NCBI GenBank assembly: GCA_030429455.1
Contig: JAUIFC010000006.1
Coordinates: forward strand, 1-51,391
DNA from: Bacteroidia bacterium
Lineage (GTDB): Bacteria; Bacteroidota; Bacteroidia; Flavobacteriales; Flavobacteriaceae
Direction of reading: 5' to 3'
Length of the DNA: 51,391 nt
Part shown: positions 44,030-51,391 of the stretch, one piece after another
Layout of the letters: each line of letters starts with the position of its first letter
How positions within the stretch are numbered: the first letter of the stretch is position 1
Position numbers and translations under genes: made by a program
Notes under the pieces: model-generated
Told to the model about the DNA's origin: nothing
Database searches by the model: none
What the model saw: the letters and a program-made list of their open reading frames with translations, nothing else

Positions 44030-44787
44030 CAGATAACGAAATAGCAGACATCCTTCATCAAGCTGCTTTTACGATGAAGCCAGTTTCACAAATGGCTGCC
44101 GATGTTGGAATGACATTAGAACAAGCATACAATATCCAAAGTTTGTTATTAGAAAAACGATTGGCGGTTGGCGAAAAACTAACAGGGTACAAACTTGGAT
44201 TCACCAGTAAAGCTAAAATGAAACAAATGAATGTTGATGATTTGATTTGGGGCTTTCTCACAGATGCCATGGAGATAAAATCTGGCGAAGAGGCATTACT
44301 TTCAAAATATATCCATCCTCGCGCAGAGCCTGAAATTGCATTTAAAGTAAAAAAGGACATAACTTCAAAAATCGAAATGCATCAAATTTCAGAATACATT
44401 GAAGCTTTTGCCGTGGCTGTTGAAGTGATAGATTCAAGGTACAAAAATTTTAAATTTTCGCTTGAAGATGTAATTGCTGATAACTGTTCGTCTACGGGCT
44501 ATTGCATTGGTGAATGGCATCCATTAGTAGATAACTTAAATGACCTCAAAATCCAACTGTCGTTTAATGACGAGGTTGTTCAAAAGGGCTTTTCTCAAGC
44601 TATATTGGATAATCCATATGCATCTGTACTAGAGTTAAGCCGATTAGCCTCTGAAAAGGGACTTAGGCTTAATAAAGGTCAAATTATATTGGCAGGTGCA
44701 GCAACAGCTGCGGAATGGATGAAACCAAATGTTAATGTTCAAGCCAGTTTACAAGGTTTTGGTCATGTGAGTTTTACCTCAAAATAA
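44026..44787 (+). CDS. FAH-family 2-oxopent-4-enoate hydratase / 4-oxalocrotonate decarboxylase
   Basis: This 253-residue member of the fumarylacetoacetate hydrolase superfamily has the metal-site motif HPRAEPEIAF, plus TGYKLGFTSKAKM and the C-terminal GQIILAGAATAAEWM. In meta-cleavage pathways the two close relatives decarboxylate 4-oxalocrotonate or hydrate 2-oxopent-4-enoate; I cannot separate them by eye. Behind kynU and kmo it would serve 3-hydroxyanthranilate breakdown through 2-aminomuconate. The dioxygenase, aldehyde dehydrogenase and deaminase that should come in between are not in the window. It ends the operon, followed by a terminator. Confidence 0.88.
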   Translation: MTDNEIADILHQAAFTMKPVSQMAADVGMTLEQAYNIQSLLLEKRLAVGEKLTGYKLGFTSKAKMKQMNVDDLIWGFLTDAMEIKSGEEALLSKYIHPRAEPEIAFKVKKDITSKIEMHQISEYIEAFAVAVEVIDSRYKNFKFSLEDVIADNCSSTGYCIGEWHPLVDNLNDLKIQLSFNDEVVQKGFSQAILDNPYASVLELSRLASEKGLRLNKGQIILAGAATAAEWMKPNVNVQASLQGFGHVSFTSK

Positions 44788-44822
44788 ATCTTTGCAGCAA
44801 TAGCTGTATTTTTAAAAATAAA

Positions 44823-44847
44823 AAAAGGCTCCATTCAAGAGCCTTTT
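44823..44847. terminator. bidirectional terminator
   Basis: AAAAGGCTC (44823-44831) pairs with GAGCCTTTT (44839-44847), 7-base loop. It lies between the convergent kynurenine operon and the small secreted-protein gene and could serve both. Confidence 0.82.
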
Positions 44848-44870
44848 ATCTTTTTTGATCTATAGAAATT

Positions 44871-45245
44871 CTATAATCCTACTATTTTCATAGCTTTCTT
44901 TAGTAAATCTGGATTGTTCTTAACGTAGTCAATTGCGACTTTTGCCAAGTTTTTGTCACCTAAAATAGACTTCATTAAAGTCTTGTTGGAACCGCCTTTA
45001 TTCTTAGATATTAGGTCTAGTACCGATGGTTTTGTTTTTACATTAGATTTTAAAAAATCTATGGTTTGCGTTTGTAAATCTTCATCTTTTAATAAAGCTG
45101 AAGAAATCTGTTTATCTACTTGTTCAGTGTTTGTCGTAATAGAGCTTTTTGCTTTATCTGCAGCATTGGTTAATTTGTTTAAGTTTTGTGCAGATAATGA
45201 CATGGTAAACAAAAAAAAGACAAGCACATAAAAATAATTTTTCAT
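44871..45245 (-). CDS. small secreted helical protein
   Basis: This 124-residue protein has a clear Sec signal peptide (residues 1-19, ending SLSAQ). The mature part is charged and helical: a Lys/Asp/Ser-rich stretch, then LLKDEDLQTQTIDFLKSNV and a C-terminal half of amphipathic helices (SILGDKNLAKVAIDYVKNNPDLLKKAM). I do not recognise a named family. It stands alone, convergent with the kynurenine operon. Confidence 0.75.
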   Translation of the reverse strand: MKNYFYVLVFFLFTMSLSAQNLNKLTNAADKAKSSITTNTEQVDKQISSALLKDEDLQTQTIDFLKSNVKTKPSVLDLISKNKGGSNKTLMKSILGDKNLAKVAIDYVKNNPDLLKKAMKIVGL

Positions 45246-45531
45246 AGTAAAAGGTGTTTTTAATTAATGTTCAATAATACAAATAAATCTCAATTTTATC
45301 GGGTTTTACATCTATTTTAATCTGAAGTTTTTAGGTTAAAAATTTAGGTCTGTTTAAGCAGTAGCTTTCTAAAATTCTTAAGAGTCATTGCTGCCAAATA
45401 CCATGTGTCCATTCCACATAAAAAGTGCCAAATAAATAAGGAGTTCGGAATTACAATTCAAGACGATTGCTCTGTTTTACCACCGTTTCTTTGTACCATT
45501 ATTTAATTATAACTATTTAAAAAAGAAAACA

Positions 45532-46131
45532 ATGAAAACAATTAAATTAAGTAAAATAACAAACATGGTTTGCATAGCATTGCTTCTATTTGGAGTGGTT
45601 GCTCATGCTCAAGAAGATCCATCAAGTGCATTTAAACGTGAAGGTTTTATGTTCGAGTTTAGTGTTGGAGGTGGTGTAATCAGTTTTGAAGATACTGTTG
45701 GTAATCAATCTTTTGATGACACCCAAGGGGCATTTATATTTCCAGATTTAAAATTTGGCTATATGCTTAATGAAAGGCTTGCGCTTACACTTTCTGTGCC
45801 AGGAATGATTTATGAAATAGGCGAATACGATCGTCATTTTGGAAGTCTAATTCCTTCTGTTCAGTATTGGGTCAAGGATCGCTGGTGGATTCACGGAGGT
45901 TTAGGTCTTGCTATAGATTCGCCGGCATTGTATGACATCGAAGACAATGTAAACGACGATTGGAATACCGGAATTTCTGCTATGGCAAGTACAGGTTACG
46001 AGGTTTACAGAAAGAACAATTTTGCACTCAACATTCAATCCAAGCTGGTTTTTGGAGGTGTTAAGTTAGCTGATAATGTAGACAGAGGCGTTGTTCAGTT
46101 TAGTCTAGGTGTTGGTTTTAGCTGGTTTTAA
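45532..46131 (+). CDS. outer-membrane beta-barrel protein
   Basis: This 199-residue protein has a signal peptide (cleaved after VVAHAQ) and a mature part of alternating short amphipathic strands rich in Gly and aromatics, for example FMFEFSVGGGVISFED and YMLNERLALTLSVPG. It ends in a strand with terminal Trp-Phe (VGFSWF), the usual barrel-insertion signal. Size fits an eight-stranded OmpA/OmpW-like barrel. No peptidoglycan-binding domain is present. It lies 12 bases before an alpha/beta hydrolase gene, and the two probably form an operon. Confidence 0.82.
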   Translation: MKTIKLSKITNMVCIALLLFGVVAHAQEDPSSAFKREGFMFEFSVGGGVISFEDTVGNQSFDDTQGAFIFPDLKFGYMLNERLALTLSVPGMIYEIGEYDRHFGSLIPSVQYWVKDRWWIHGGLGLAIDSPALYDIEDNVNDDWNTGISAMASTGYEVYRKNNFALNIQSKLVFGGVKLADNVDRGVVQFSLGVGFSWF

Positions 46132-46143
46132 AATCAAAAAACA

Positions 46144-46911
46144 ATGAATTCGTATCAAGACCACAATTTCACAAATTCTAACTATACCAATCTTTATTAC
46201 GAGAGGTTGTACAGTTTAGATATTGATTTCGAATTTATGAGCATTGAAACCAGTTTTGGCGATACAACTATAATCTCGACAGGAATTCAAGGCAATACTC
46301 CATTGATTTTGGTGCATGACTTAAGCAGTTGTGCGCCAATCGCTTTAAGTCAGCATTTGTATTTAACTAACTATTTTAAAGTCTTTGCCGTTGATGTACT
46401 AGTTGAAGATAACAGTCACAAAAATGCTGAAATGAATCTAAAATATGATGATTATGGCAAATGGATGTACGAAATTTTATCTCGACTACAATTAGTGAAT
46501 GCCACAGTATTTGGGATTTCTTTCGGCGGATATATAGCTCTTAAGTCGTTGATATACAATACGGATAGAATTAGTTATGGCATTCTGATAAATCCAAGTG
46601 GATTGTTAAAGCAAAGTCGATCAAAGTGGTTTAACCCTTGTAGGATGTTTAAATATCTTTTTACAAAAAATGCTAGAAAATCCTCTTATTCAGTGCCAAT
46701 GATTTCTAAAAAAAAGTTGTCAAACATCAAAACGCCAATAAGTGTAGTCTTGAATGCTAATAACAGCGCTCAAGAGGTGAAAACTCTAAAGCAAATAGTG
46801 AAAGACAACATATCAACTATTGATGAAGTTGTCGACATCCAATCCCAAGATATGCATCAAGAATACGCTACCATCGAAAAATTTATAAAAGAGAAATTTA
46901 AAAATAAGTAA
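46144..46911 (+). CDS. alpha/beta hydrolase
   Basis: This is a 255-residue cytoplasmic hydrolase fold. LILVHDLSSCAP holds the oxyanion-region strand-loop, the nucleophile elbow is GISFGGYIAL (Ser in G-x-S-x-G), and a C-terminal histidine is seen in SQDMHQEYATIEKFI. The acid residue is probably in SVVLNANNSAQE or nearby and is not certain. No signal peptide is present. The N-terminal 30 residues are Asn/Tyr-rich. The substrate is unknown. It follows the barrel gene closely and may be co-transcribed. Confidence 0.8.
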   Translation: MNSYQDHNFTNSNYTNLYYERLYSLDIDFEFMSIETSFGDTTIISTGIQGNTPLILVHDLSSCAPIALSQHLYLTNYFKVFAVDVLVEDNSHKNAEMNLKYDDYGKWMYEILSRLQLVNATVFGISFGGYIALKSLIYNTDRISYGILINPSGLLKQSRSKWFNPCRMFKYLFTKNARKSSYSVPMISKKKLSNIKTPISVVLNANNSAQEVKTLKQIVKDNISTIDEVVDIQSQDMHQEYATIEKFIKEKFKNK

Positions 46912-46965
46912 CTCATCAGTCTGATATTAAATTTTCAATTTATTGGAAAACAAGGCTTAGTATAT

Positions 46966-47083
46966 TTTTCTGCTAAGGAACGCCAAAGTTTGCGCAAAGG
47001 GTTACAAAAAGCTAAATCGTTGAATATAAACCCTTAGCGGTCCTTTGCGTATTTTCATTGTGTTCCTTGCGGTTTATTTTTAG
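46966..47083. repeat. imperfect inverted repeat of the 'cgcaaag' type
   Basis: The left arm (46971-47003) reads gctaaggaacgccaaag then tgcgcaaagg. The right arm (47028-47083) contains ccttagcggtcctttgcgt and gttccttgcggttt, which are complementary words. The same vocabulary (accgct-agg, cgcaa, acgccaag) occurs at 4069-4118, so these are probably one dispersed family. Confidence 0.6.
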
Positions 47084-47215
47084 TTTTGATAATCAGATAA
47101 CCAAAAGAATAACGAATACTGAGTAGTTACAAAAATAATTGAAATAGTTCTGTAACATTTTTAATGCAGTGGCGTCTAATTGATAAATCAACCAAACCAT
47201 TTAAAATTATAAATC

Positions 47216-47305
47216 ATGTCATCAAAAAAATTAGATTTTATCGTAAGTAAGTGTTACCTCGCTGCGATTTCGCTTAGTCTTGTTTTGTTTTTTGTTTTAG
47301 GATAG
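47216..47305 (+). CDS. possible 29-residue membrane peptide
   Basis: ATG at 47216 opens a frame encoding MSSKKLDFIVSKCYLAAISL and a further SLVLFFVLG, then TAG. It is a short basic head plus one hydrophobic helix. An A/T-rich ribosome-binding context (taaaattataaatc) precedes it, and a good terminator lies about 90 bases downstream, suggesting a short transcript of its own. No homologue is known to me. It could instead be a small RNA with an accidental frame. Confidence 0.4.
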   Translation: MSSKKLDFIVSKCYLAAISLSLVLFFVLG

Positions 47306-47394
47306 AAGAATAGTAAATAAAACTTCTTTTTTCAACCTTTTAGAAAAAAACCAAAACAACATTTCAACCAAAGAAGTTTATCACTTGACCATAC

Positions 47395-47413
47395 AGCCCA
47401 TTTTATATGGGCT
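47395..47413 (+). terminator. intrinsic terminator after the small ORF
   Basis: AGCCCAT (47395-47401) pairs with ATGGGCT (47407-47413) around a 5-base loop, followed at once by a T run. There is no annotated gene just upstream except the 29-codon frame. Confidence 0.75.
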
Positions 47414-47704
47414 TTTTTCTTGCCCAATACCAGTACTCAACCAGAATTTAGAAGCCTTCATTTATTGAATATTTTCAATTAAAACCTTTCATTCTCAAAA
47501 ATTTTGGCTTAATGTCTCATTAAAACTCTTTTCAAATCAAGATCAAAAGCTTTAGTTTAATATCTATTTTTTTAGTCGAATTTTCAGTCAAAATGTATTC
47601 AATAATCATTTATTTAATTGAAAACAATTTCAATTTTAATAGAAATTTCATTTGTAAACCCACCGCAGAAATGCTAATTTTATAGCAATATTTAAATACA
47701 ATCG

Positions 47705-48229
47705 ATGAAATTATTAGGTATAGGTTCAAGAATTAATCACCCACAATACGGGAAGGGTGTGGTAACAAATGTGACGTCCATTCATTATTGGGTCACTTTT
47801 ATTGATAAAGGTTTAGAAACCATAGACATAGATGCAGAATTTGAGGTGATTGAAGCTGCAGAAGACGATGTAGACACCGTGAGTTTTTATGAAGTTGAAA
47901 AAACTCTTCGAGGTATTTTGAAAAAATGGTCGGACGTGTCTGAAGTAGTGACGATTGGTGATAAATGGAAAGGCGGAAAACTGATTTTAGAACCTGGCGA
48001 TACAAGTCTGAAGTCCAAGGAAATGCCTATTGACACCTTTTTTCATAAGATTACGATGGTGAGAGATAGGCTAAGGGTCATGGAACAAAAAATCAATTCC
48101 AGCAAAAATTTGGACGAGCAAGAGAAGATCGACTTGCAACAATATCTGACAAGAAGTTATGGGAGTTTGACAACTTTTAACGTGTTGTTTAAGTTAAAGT
48201 CTCAGCAGTTTGTAGGGCAGCGGAGTTGA
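47705..48229 (+). CDS. conserved protein with CarD/Tudor-like N-terminus
   Basis: This 174-residue cytoplasmic protein starts LLGIGSRINHPQYGKGVVTNVTSIHYWVTFIDKG. That is a small beta-barrel of the kind found at the start of CarD-like factors and the end of UvrD-type helicases (G-x-x-V-x-H-P-x-(Y/F)-G-x-G-x-V). The rest is helical: FYEVEKTLRGILKKWSDVSEVV, a strand pair around GGKLILEPGD, then a charged helical hairpin. I associate this layout with flavobacterial hypothetical proteins. The role is unknown; nucleic-acid or polymerase contact is a guess from the N-terminus. It is monocistronic. Confidence 0.8.
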   Translation: MKLLGIGSRINHPQYGKGVVTNVTSIHYWVTFIDKGLETIDIDAEFEVIEAAEDDVDTVSFYEVEKTLRGILKKWSDVSEVVTIGDKWKGGKLILEPGDTSLKSKEMPIDTFFHKITMVRDRLRVMEQKINSSKNLDEQEKIDLQQYLTRSYGSLTTFNVLFKLKSQQFVGQRS

Positions 48230-48323
48230 CGATACTAGGTGTATTTTTTAATTCTCCATTATTAATCTTTCAATCATTTTGCCTTTTTAGAAATGATTTT
48301 ATAAGGTTTATGTCTATGTTGTA

Positions 48324-48354
48324 TTGATGATGTATATTTATTTGCTTATCTTTA
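48324..48354 (+). promoter_or_regulatory. candidate promoter of the paralogue-cyclase operon
   Basis: TTG (48324-48326), a 20-base spacer and TATCTTTA (48347-48354) resemble TTG-N19-TAnnTTTG with one mismatch at the last base. It lies 35 bases before the ATG at 48390. Confidence 0.42.
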
Positions 48355-48389
48355 TAAAAATAATAACTAATAACTAAATAAAACTAAAA

Positions 48390-48776
48390 ATGGCAACACA
48401 TTATATTGCAATTTATGCTACTAAAGAACAACCATGGCCACCAGTAATCGCTGATGATGAAGGGCATACAGCCTCAACAGAACAAGGTGACATGGACTTA
48501 ACAACGGATCTTCAGAGTGGTGATGTGATCATTTGGGAAAAGAGTTCTTGGGAAGGTCCAGATGATAATCACCCTAATGCAATCGTAAATATATACGATA
48601 TAGAAGTAAGCAATCTTCTTGTATTTAGCGAAGCCCCTGAAAAACAACAGGATGGGTCGTGGAAGGCAACAGTAGGGGAGATTTCAAATGAGACAGATTT
48701 AAAATATACTATCTATTATGATGTGAGATTTATTCAAGACCCTAAAATAAGGCTTAGACCAAGCATCGGCTCATAA
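48390..48776 (+). CDS. unknown small beta-rich protein, paralogue 1
   Basis: This 128-residue protein lacks a signal peptide. It begins MATHYIAIYATKEQPW, carries DDEGHTAS, then LTTDLQSGDVIIWEK, a strand region, QQDGSWKATVGEI, KYTIYYDVRF and the ending QDPKIRLRPSIGS. The next gene encodes a protein with the same skeleton, so this is a tandem duplication. The pattern suggests a small beta-sandwich. I recognise no functional family with confidence. It is separated from its paralogue by 43 bases and probably belongs to one operon with it and the adenylate cyclase. Confidence 0.8.
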   Translation: MATHYIAIYATKEQPWPPVIADDEGHTASTEQGDMDLTTDLQSGDVIIWEKSSWEGPDDNHPNAIVNIYDIEVSNLLVFSEAPEKQQDGSWKATVGEISNETDLKYTIYYDVRFIQDPKIRLRPSIGS

Positions 48777-48819
48777 ATAACTATAAACTTTAACCACAAT
48801 TAACCCTTAATATTAAATT

Positions 48820-49215
48820 ATGGCAACACACTACATTGGCCTTTATGCCACAGAAGAAAATCCAGATACACTTCAGATACTTGATGACGAAGGTCACGTA
48901 TCAGGTACAAAATCTGACGACGAGGAATTAACTACCGACGTAGTTAATGGAGATATAATTACCTGGAAGATTATTGAATTTGAAGGTAACTTTATAAAAA
49001 GCATAGATAGAATTGATATTAATAGTAATGGTTTTTTTAGTCCTGGTCCATCACCAAATGGAGATGGAACTTGGTCGGCTACTGTGAATGACAATTCTGA
49101 TCCTTCTATGTATGGTGACGGATTTTCATTATATACAATAACTTATATTGATAAAAATGATCAGCCACACACTCAAGATCCAAAAATAAGATTGAAACCT
49201 AGTATAGGTTCATAG
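48820..49215 (+). CDS. unknown small beta-rich protein, paralogue 2
   Basis: This 131-residue paralogue of the preceding gene has MATHYIGLYATEENPD, DDEGHVSG, LTTDVVNGDIITWK, NGDGTWSATVND, YTITYIDKND and the same ending DPKIRLKPSIGS. The ends and the GD-x-I-x-W core are strongly kept while the middle has diverged, so the duplication is not recent. There is no signal peptide or membrane helix. Its stop codon is one base from the ATG of the adenylate cyclase, implying coupled translation and a possible regulatory or cargo link to that enzyme. Confidence 0.8.
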   Translation: MATHYIGLYATEENPDTLQILDDEGHVSGTKSDDEELTTDVVNGDIITWKIIEFEGNFIKSIDRIDINSNGFFSPGPSPNGDGTWSATVNDNSDPSMYGDGFSLYTITYIDKNDQPHTQDPKIRLKPSIGS

Positions 49216-49216
49216 T

Positions 49217-51037
49217 ATGAGTTTTTCTTTTGACATACCAAAAGCCTGCTTAATAGTGGGCTTTAATATTTTATTTTCAATTACTTCTGTTGCTCAAGAA
49301 CAAAAAGTAGCAGATAGCCTTAAAAAGATATTTGAAGCTGATACGCTATTTGGAATAGACAGGTTGGATTTACTAACTGAACTTGCTTTCAATGAAGTAA
49401 ATGATGTAGAATTATCAATGAAATACTCTAATTTGTTAATTGAAGAAGCTGTAAATTACGATTACTTGTATGAAGGATATTACCAATTGGGTAATAATTA
49501 TAGATTATTAGGAGATTTAGACAAAGCACTTGACCTATATATAAATGCAGCTGAGGCTGCAATTTCTGGAAATAGTAAATCCGATGAAGGAGGTGCATAC
49601 ATTTCTATAGCTGATGTCTATTCTGAAATGGGTAACTCTTTAAATGCAGAGCTGTACTACGATAAAGCAATTAAATTATTAAGAGAATCTAAAAATGTAA
49701 TCTATCTAGCCTCTGCTTTATTAAATGCTGGAGATGAAGCATTTAATTCTGGGAAGTACGAAAGGGCACTTAACTATTTTAAAGAGTCAGGAGAACTTTT
49801 CAAGGCCGAAGATTATTTAGTTGGAACCGCCTATAATTTGGGAAATACAGGCATGGTTTACGCCGAACAAGGTAAAAACGAGCTTGCAGAACAAAATATT
49901 AATGAGGCTATAAAGATTCTCCAAGACTTTGAAGATTATACAGCGATTGCAGAATATCTGACCTATATGTCGGATATCTATGTCAACAAGGAAGACTATG
50001 GTTCTGCTTTAAATTATGCACATACCAGTTTAAAAATTGCACATACAAATGACTTGAAAAAGCAAATAAGCGAGTCCAGCTTAAAACTCTACGAGCTGCA
50101 TAAGGCCAATGAGAATTTGGATTCTGCTTTGCATTATTACCAAAGGCATATTGTATATCGAGACAGTGTAAGAAATCTGGAAGTTGTGGAGAACATGGCT
50201 TTTGGTAATATCCAATTTTCAGAGACGGTTGCTGAGCAAAAAGCCCTTGAAGCGAAGATAGCAGAACAAAACAGGAAGGTGGCAGAACAAAAAAGAGCGC
50301 TTGCCGAAGCCAGAAGCAGAACACAACTCATCATTTTAGGCTTTACGGGTGCGATTTTGCTATCCTTAGTCTATTTTTTTATCTCTATCCGCAAAGAAAA
50401 GAAAAAATCAGATAACCTTTTATTAAATATCCTCCCAGAAGAAACGGCTGAAGAGCTAAAGAAAAAAGGCAAAGTCAAAGCCCGTCAATACGAGTCGGTG
50501 AGCGTGTTATTTACCGATTTTAAGGGCTTTACTTCCTATTCTGAAAACTTATCTCCAGAGGAATTGGTAAAAACCATTGGTTATTATTTTTCAAAATTTG
50601 ATGACATTATTGCCAAGCATGGTCTGGAAAAGATTAAAACCATTGGAGACGCGTATATGTGTGTAGGCGGGATTCATGGATTAAAAGAAGACCATGCCCA
50701 ACAAATCGTGGCTGCCGCTCTGGAAATCACAAAATTTGTAGAAGAGACTAAAAAAGATGCCGCTAAAGGTGAATTAAATTTTGATGTCCGTATTGGCATC
50801 AACTCAGGTCCAGTTGTCGCTGGAGTGGTTGGTACACGAAAGTTCGCTTACGATATTTGGGGCGATACGGTTAACGTGGCATCCAGAATGGAGTCGGCTG
50901 GAGAAGTGGGAAGAGTTAATATTTCAGAGGATACTTACGAACTGGTCAAGGACCACTTCAACTGTGATTACAGAGGGGAAATTCCAGTTAAAAATAGAGG
51001 CGAGTTAAAGATGTATTTGGTTCATGTACCTATGTAA
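49217..51037 (+). CDS. membrane TPR adenylate cyclase (class III)
   Basis: This 606-residue protein has a signal/anchor (about 9-27), a periplasmic TPR array (about 60-320, e.g. YYQLGNNYRLLGDLDKALDLY), a coiled coil rich in AEQK/LAEAR (about 335-370), a membrane helix (about 371-390) and a cytoplasmic class III cyclase domain (about 420-606). Metal aspartates are in VLFTDFKGFT (Asp434) and KTIGDAYM (Asp478). The base-selecting pair is Lys474 and Asp546 in YDIWGDT, the adenylate cyclase pattern, and ASRMES carries the transition-state Arg. It should make cAMP in response to something sensed by the TPRs. It is one base after the second small paralogue. Confidence 0.93.
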   Translation: MSFSFDIPKACLIVGFNILFSITSVAQEQKVADSLKKIFEADTLFGIDRLDLLTELAFNEVNDVELSMKYSNLLIEEAVNYDYLYEGYYQLGNNYRLLGDLDKALDLYINAAEAAISGNSKSDEGGAYISIADVYSEMGNSLNAELYYDKAIKLLRESKNVIYLASALLNAGDEAFNSGKYERALNYFKESGELFKAEDYLVGTAYNLGNTGMVYAEQGKNELAEQNINEAIKILQDFEDYTAIAEYLTYMSDIYVNKEDYGSALNYAHTSLKIAHTNDLKKQISESSLKLYELHKANENLDSALHYYQRHIVYRDSVRNLEVVENMAFGNIQFSETVAEQKALEAKIAEQNRKVAEQKRALAEARSRTQLIILGFTGAILLSLVYFFISIRKEKKKSDNLLLNILPEETAEELKKKGKVKARQYESVSVLFTDFKGFTSYSENLSPEELVKTIGYYFSKFDDIIAKHGLEKIKTIGDAYMCVGGIHGLKEDHAQQIVAAALEITKFVEETKKDAAKGELNFDVRIGINSGPVVAGVVGTRKFAYDIWGDTVNVASRMESAGEVGRVNISEDTYELVKDHFNCDYRGEIPVKNRGELKMYLVHVPM

Positions 51038-51391
51038 TATTTAAGCTCATTTGAAGAAAAAAATGCTTAATTAAACATGTCATTCCCTTCGTATTCTAAC
51101 TTCATTCCTATGATAACTCCTTTTAAACACGCTGCTTGCTTTAATGTGTTTTATAATTAGAGATTTAATCAACTTCGGCAATTGCTAAGCTGCAATCTTG
51201 CCATAAATACTAACCTTAAACAAGGTTTAACTGTAAAGCAGTTGCTAAATTTTTAAGTTTTTTAGTTTTCAAAATCAGCCTCTATTTATGCATTTTTTCA
51301 AATTGCATGCGCTACTGGTGGTTTAGGATAACAATCGTTTACTGCTGCTTTGTTGGTATAACGTTTTTTCTTCAGTGCAGATTAATTTACA
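51038..51391. other. 354-base tail of the window, no gene seen
   Basis: A/T-rich. A weak stem TTAAGC...GCTTAA just after the cyclase stop could be a poor terminator. No ORF, tRNA or repeat of note is visible before the window ends. Confidence 0.5.

Larger units (their letters stand above)
46912..47704. other. 793-base gap with repeat, small ORF and terminator
   Basis: This is the largest gap in the window. It contains an imperfect inverted repeat (46966-47083), a 29-codon reading frame (47216-47305) and a strong intrinsic terminator (47395-47413), each listed separately. From 47420 to 47704 it is A/T-rich with nothing recognised. Confidence 0.6.

Overview
The window looks like chromosome from a marine member of the Flavobacteriia (Bacteroidota). 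The DNA is AT-rich. Several promoter candidates fit the Bacteroidota form TTG-N19-TAnnTTTG. Shine-Dalgarno sites are weak and A/T-rich. The block miaB / sigma-54 activator / lptE / TPR protein / secG next to groES-groEL is the kind of housekeeping neighbourhood I associate with flavobacteria. Photoactive yellow protein genes are rare, and I recall one reported from Psychroflexus torquis, so a Psychroflexus-like organism is possible. That genus call is inference.

Layout. (1) 1-4931: a sugar-handling group with a truncated sodium:solute symporter, a sucrose-phosphorylase-like GH13 enzyme and a FucP-type MFS permease, followed by a repeat-bearing gap and a Nudix hydrolase. (2) 5264-5599: a short SSB without the usual acidic tail. 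(3) 6007-26044: about 20 kb made almost only of signalling genes. A minus-strand bacteriophytochrome operon (bphP, response regulator, heme oxygenase) stands back to back with a plus-strand operon (CheB-CheR-PAS-kinase fusion, response regulator, 2103-residue REC/12xPAS/2xGAF protein). That operon converges on a minus-strand five-gene operon: photoactive yellow protein, histidine kinase, receiver-histidine kinase hybrid, ACP-fused p-coumarate ligase and tyrosine ammonia-lyase. (4) 26389-32161: small membrane protein, fasciclin lipoprotein, FabH, PASTA protein, RluD-type pseudouridine synthase, YaaA. (5) 32396-40032: groEL-groES, secG-lptE-sigma54-miaB, LacI regulator. (6) 40261-44787: a BLUF blue-light receptor gene heading an operon with a lipoprotein, kynureninase, kynurenine 3-monooxygenase and an FAH-family hydratase/decarboxylase. 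(7) 44871-51037: small secreted and outer-membrane proteins, an alpha/beta hydrolase, a 29-codon small ORF with its own terminator, and an apparent operon of two tandem paralogues plus a TPR adenylate cyclase.

The most striking content is light sensing. Three unrelated photoreceptor classes (bilin phytochrome, p-coumarate PYP, flavin BLUF) lie within about 34 kb. Two of them sit beside the enzymes that make their chromophores (heme oxygenase; TAL plus ligase). The PYP operon reads as a self-contained system: TAL makes p-coumarate from tyrosine, the ligase activates it, PYP binds it at Cys66, and the two kinases are the likely signalling partners. The ligase lacks most of the usual N-terminal adenylation subdomain and carries an acyl-carrier-like domain with a DSL motif instead. 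This suggests, but does not prove, that the chromophore is carried on a protein rather than on CoA. No DNA-binding output protein is encoded in the 20-kb island; its outputs are receivers and kinases.
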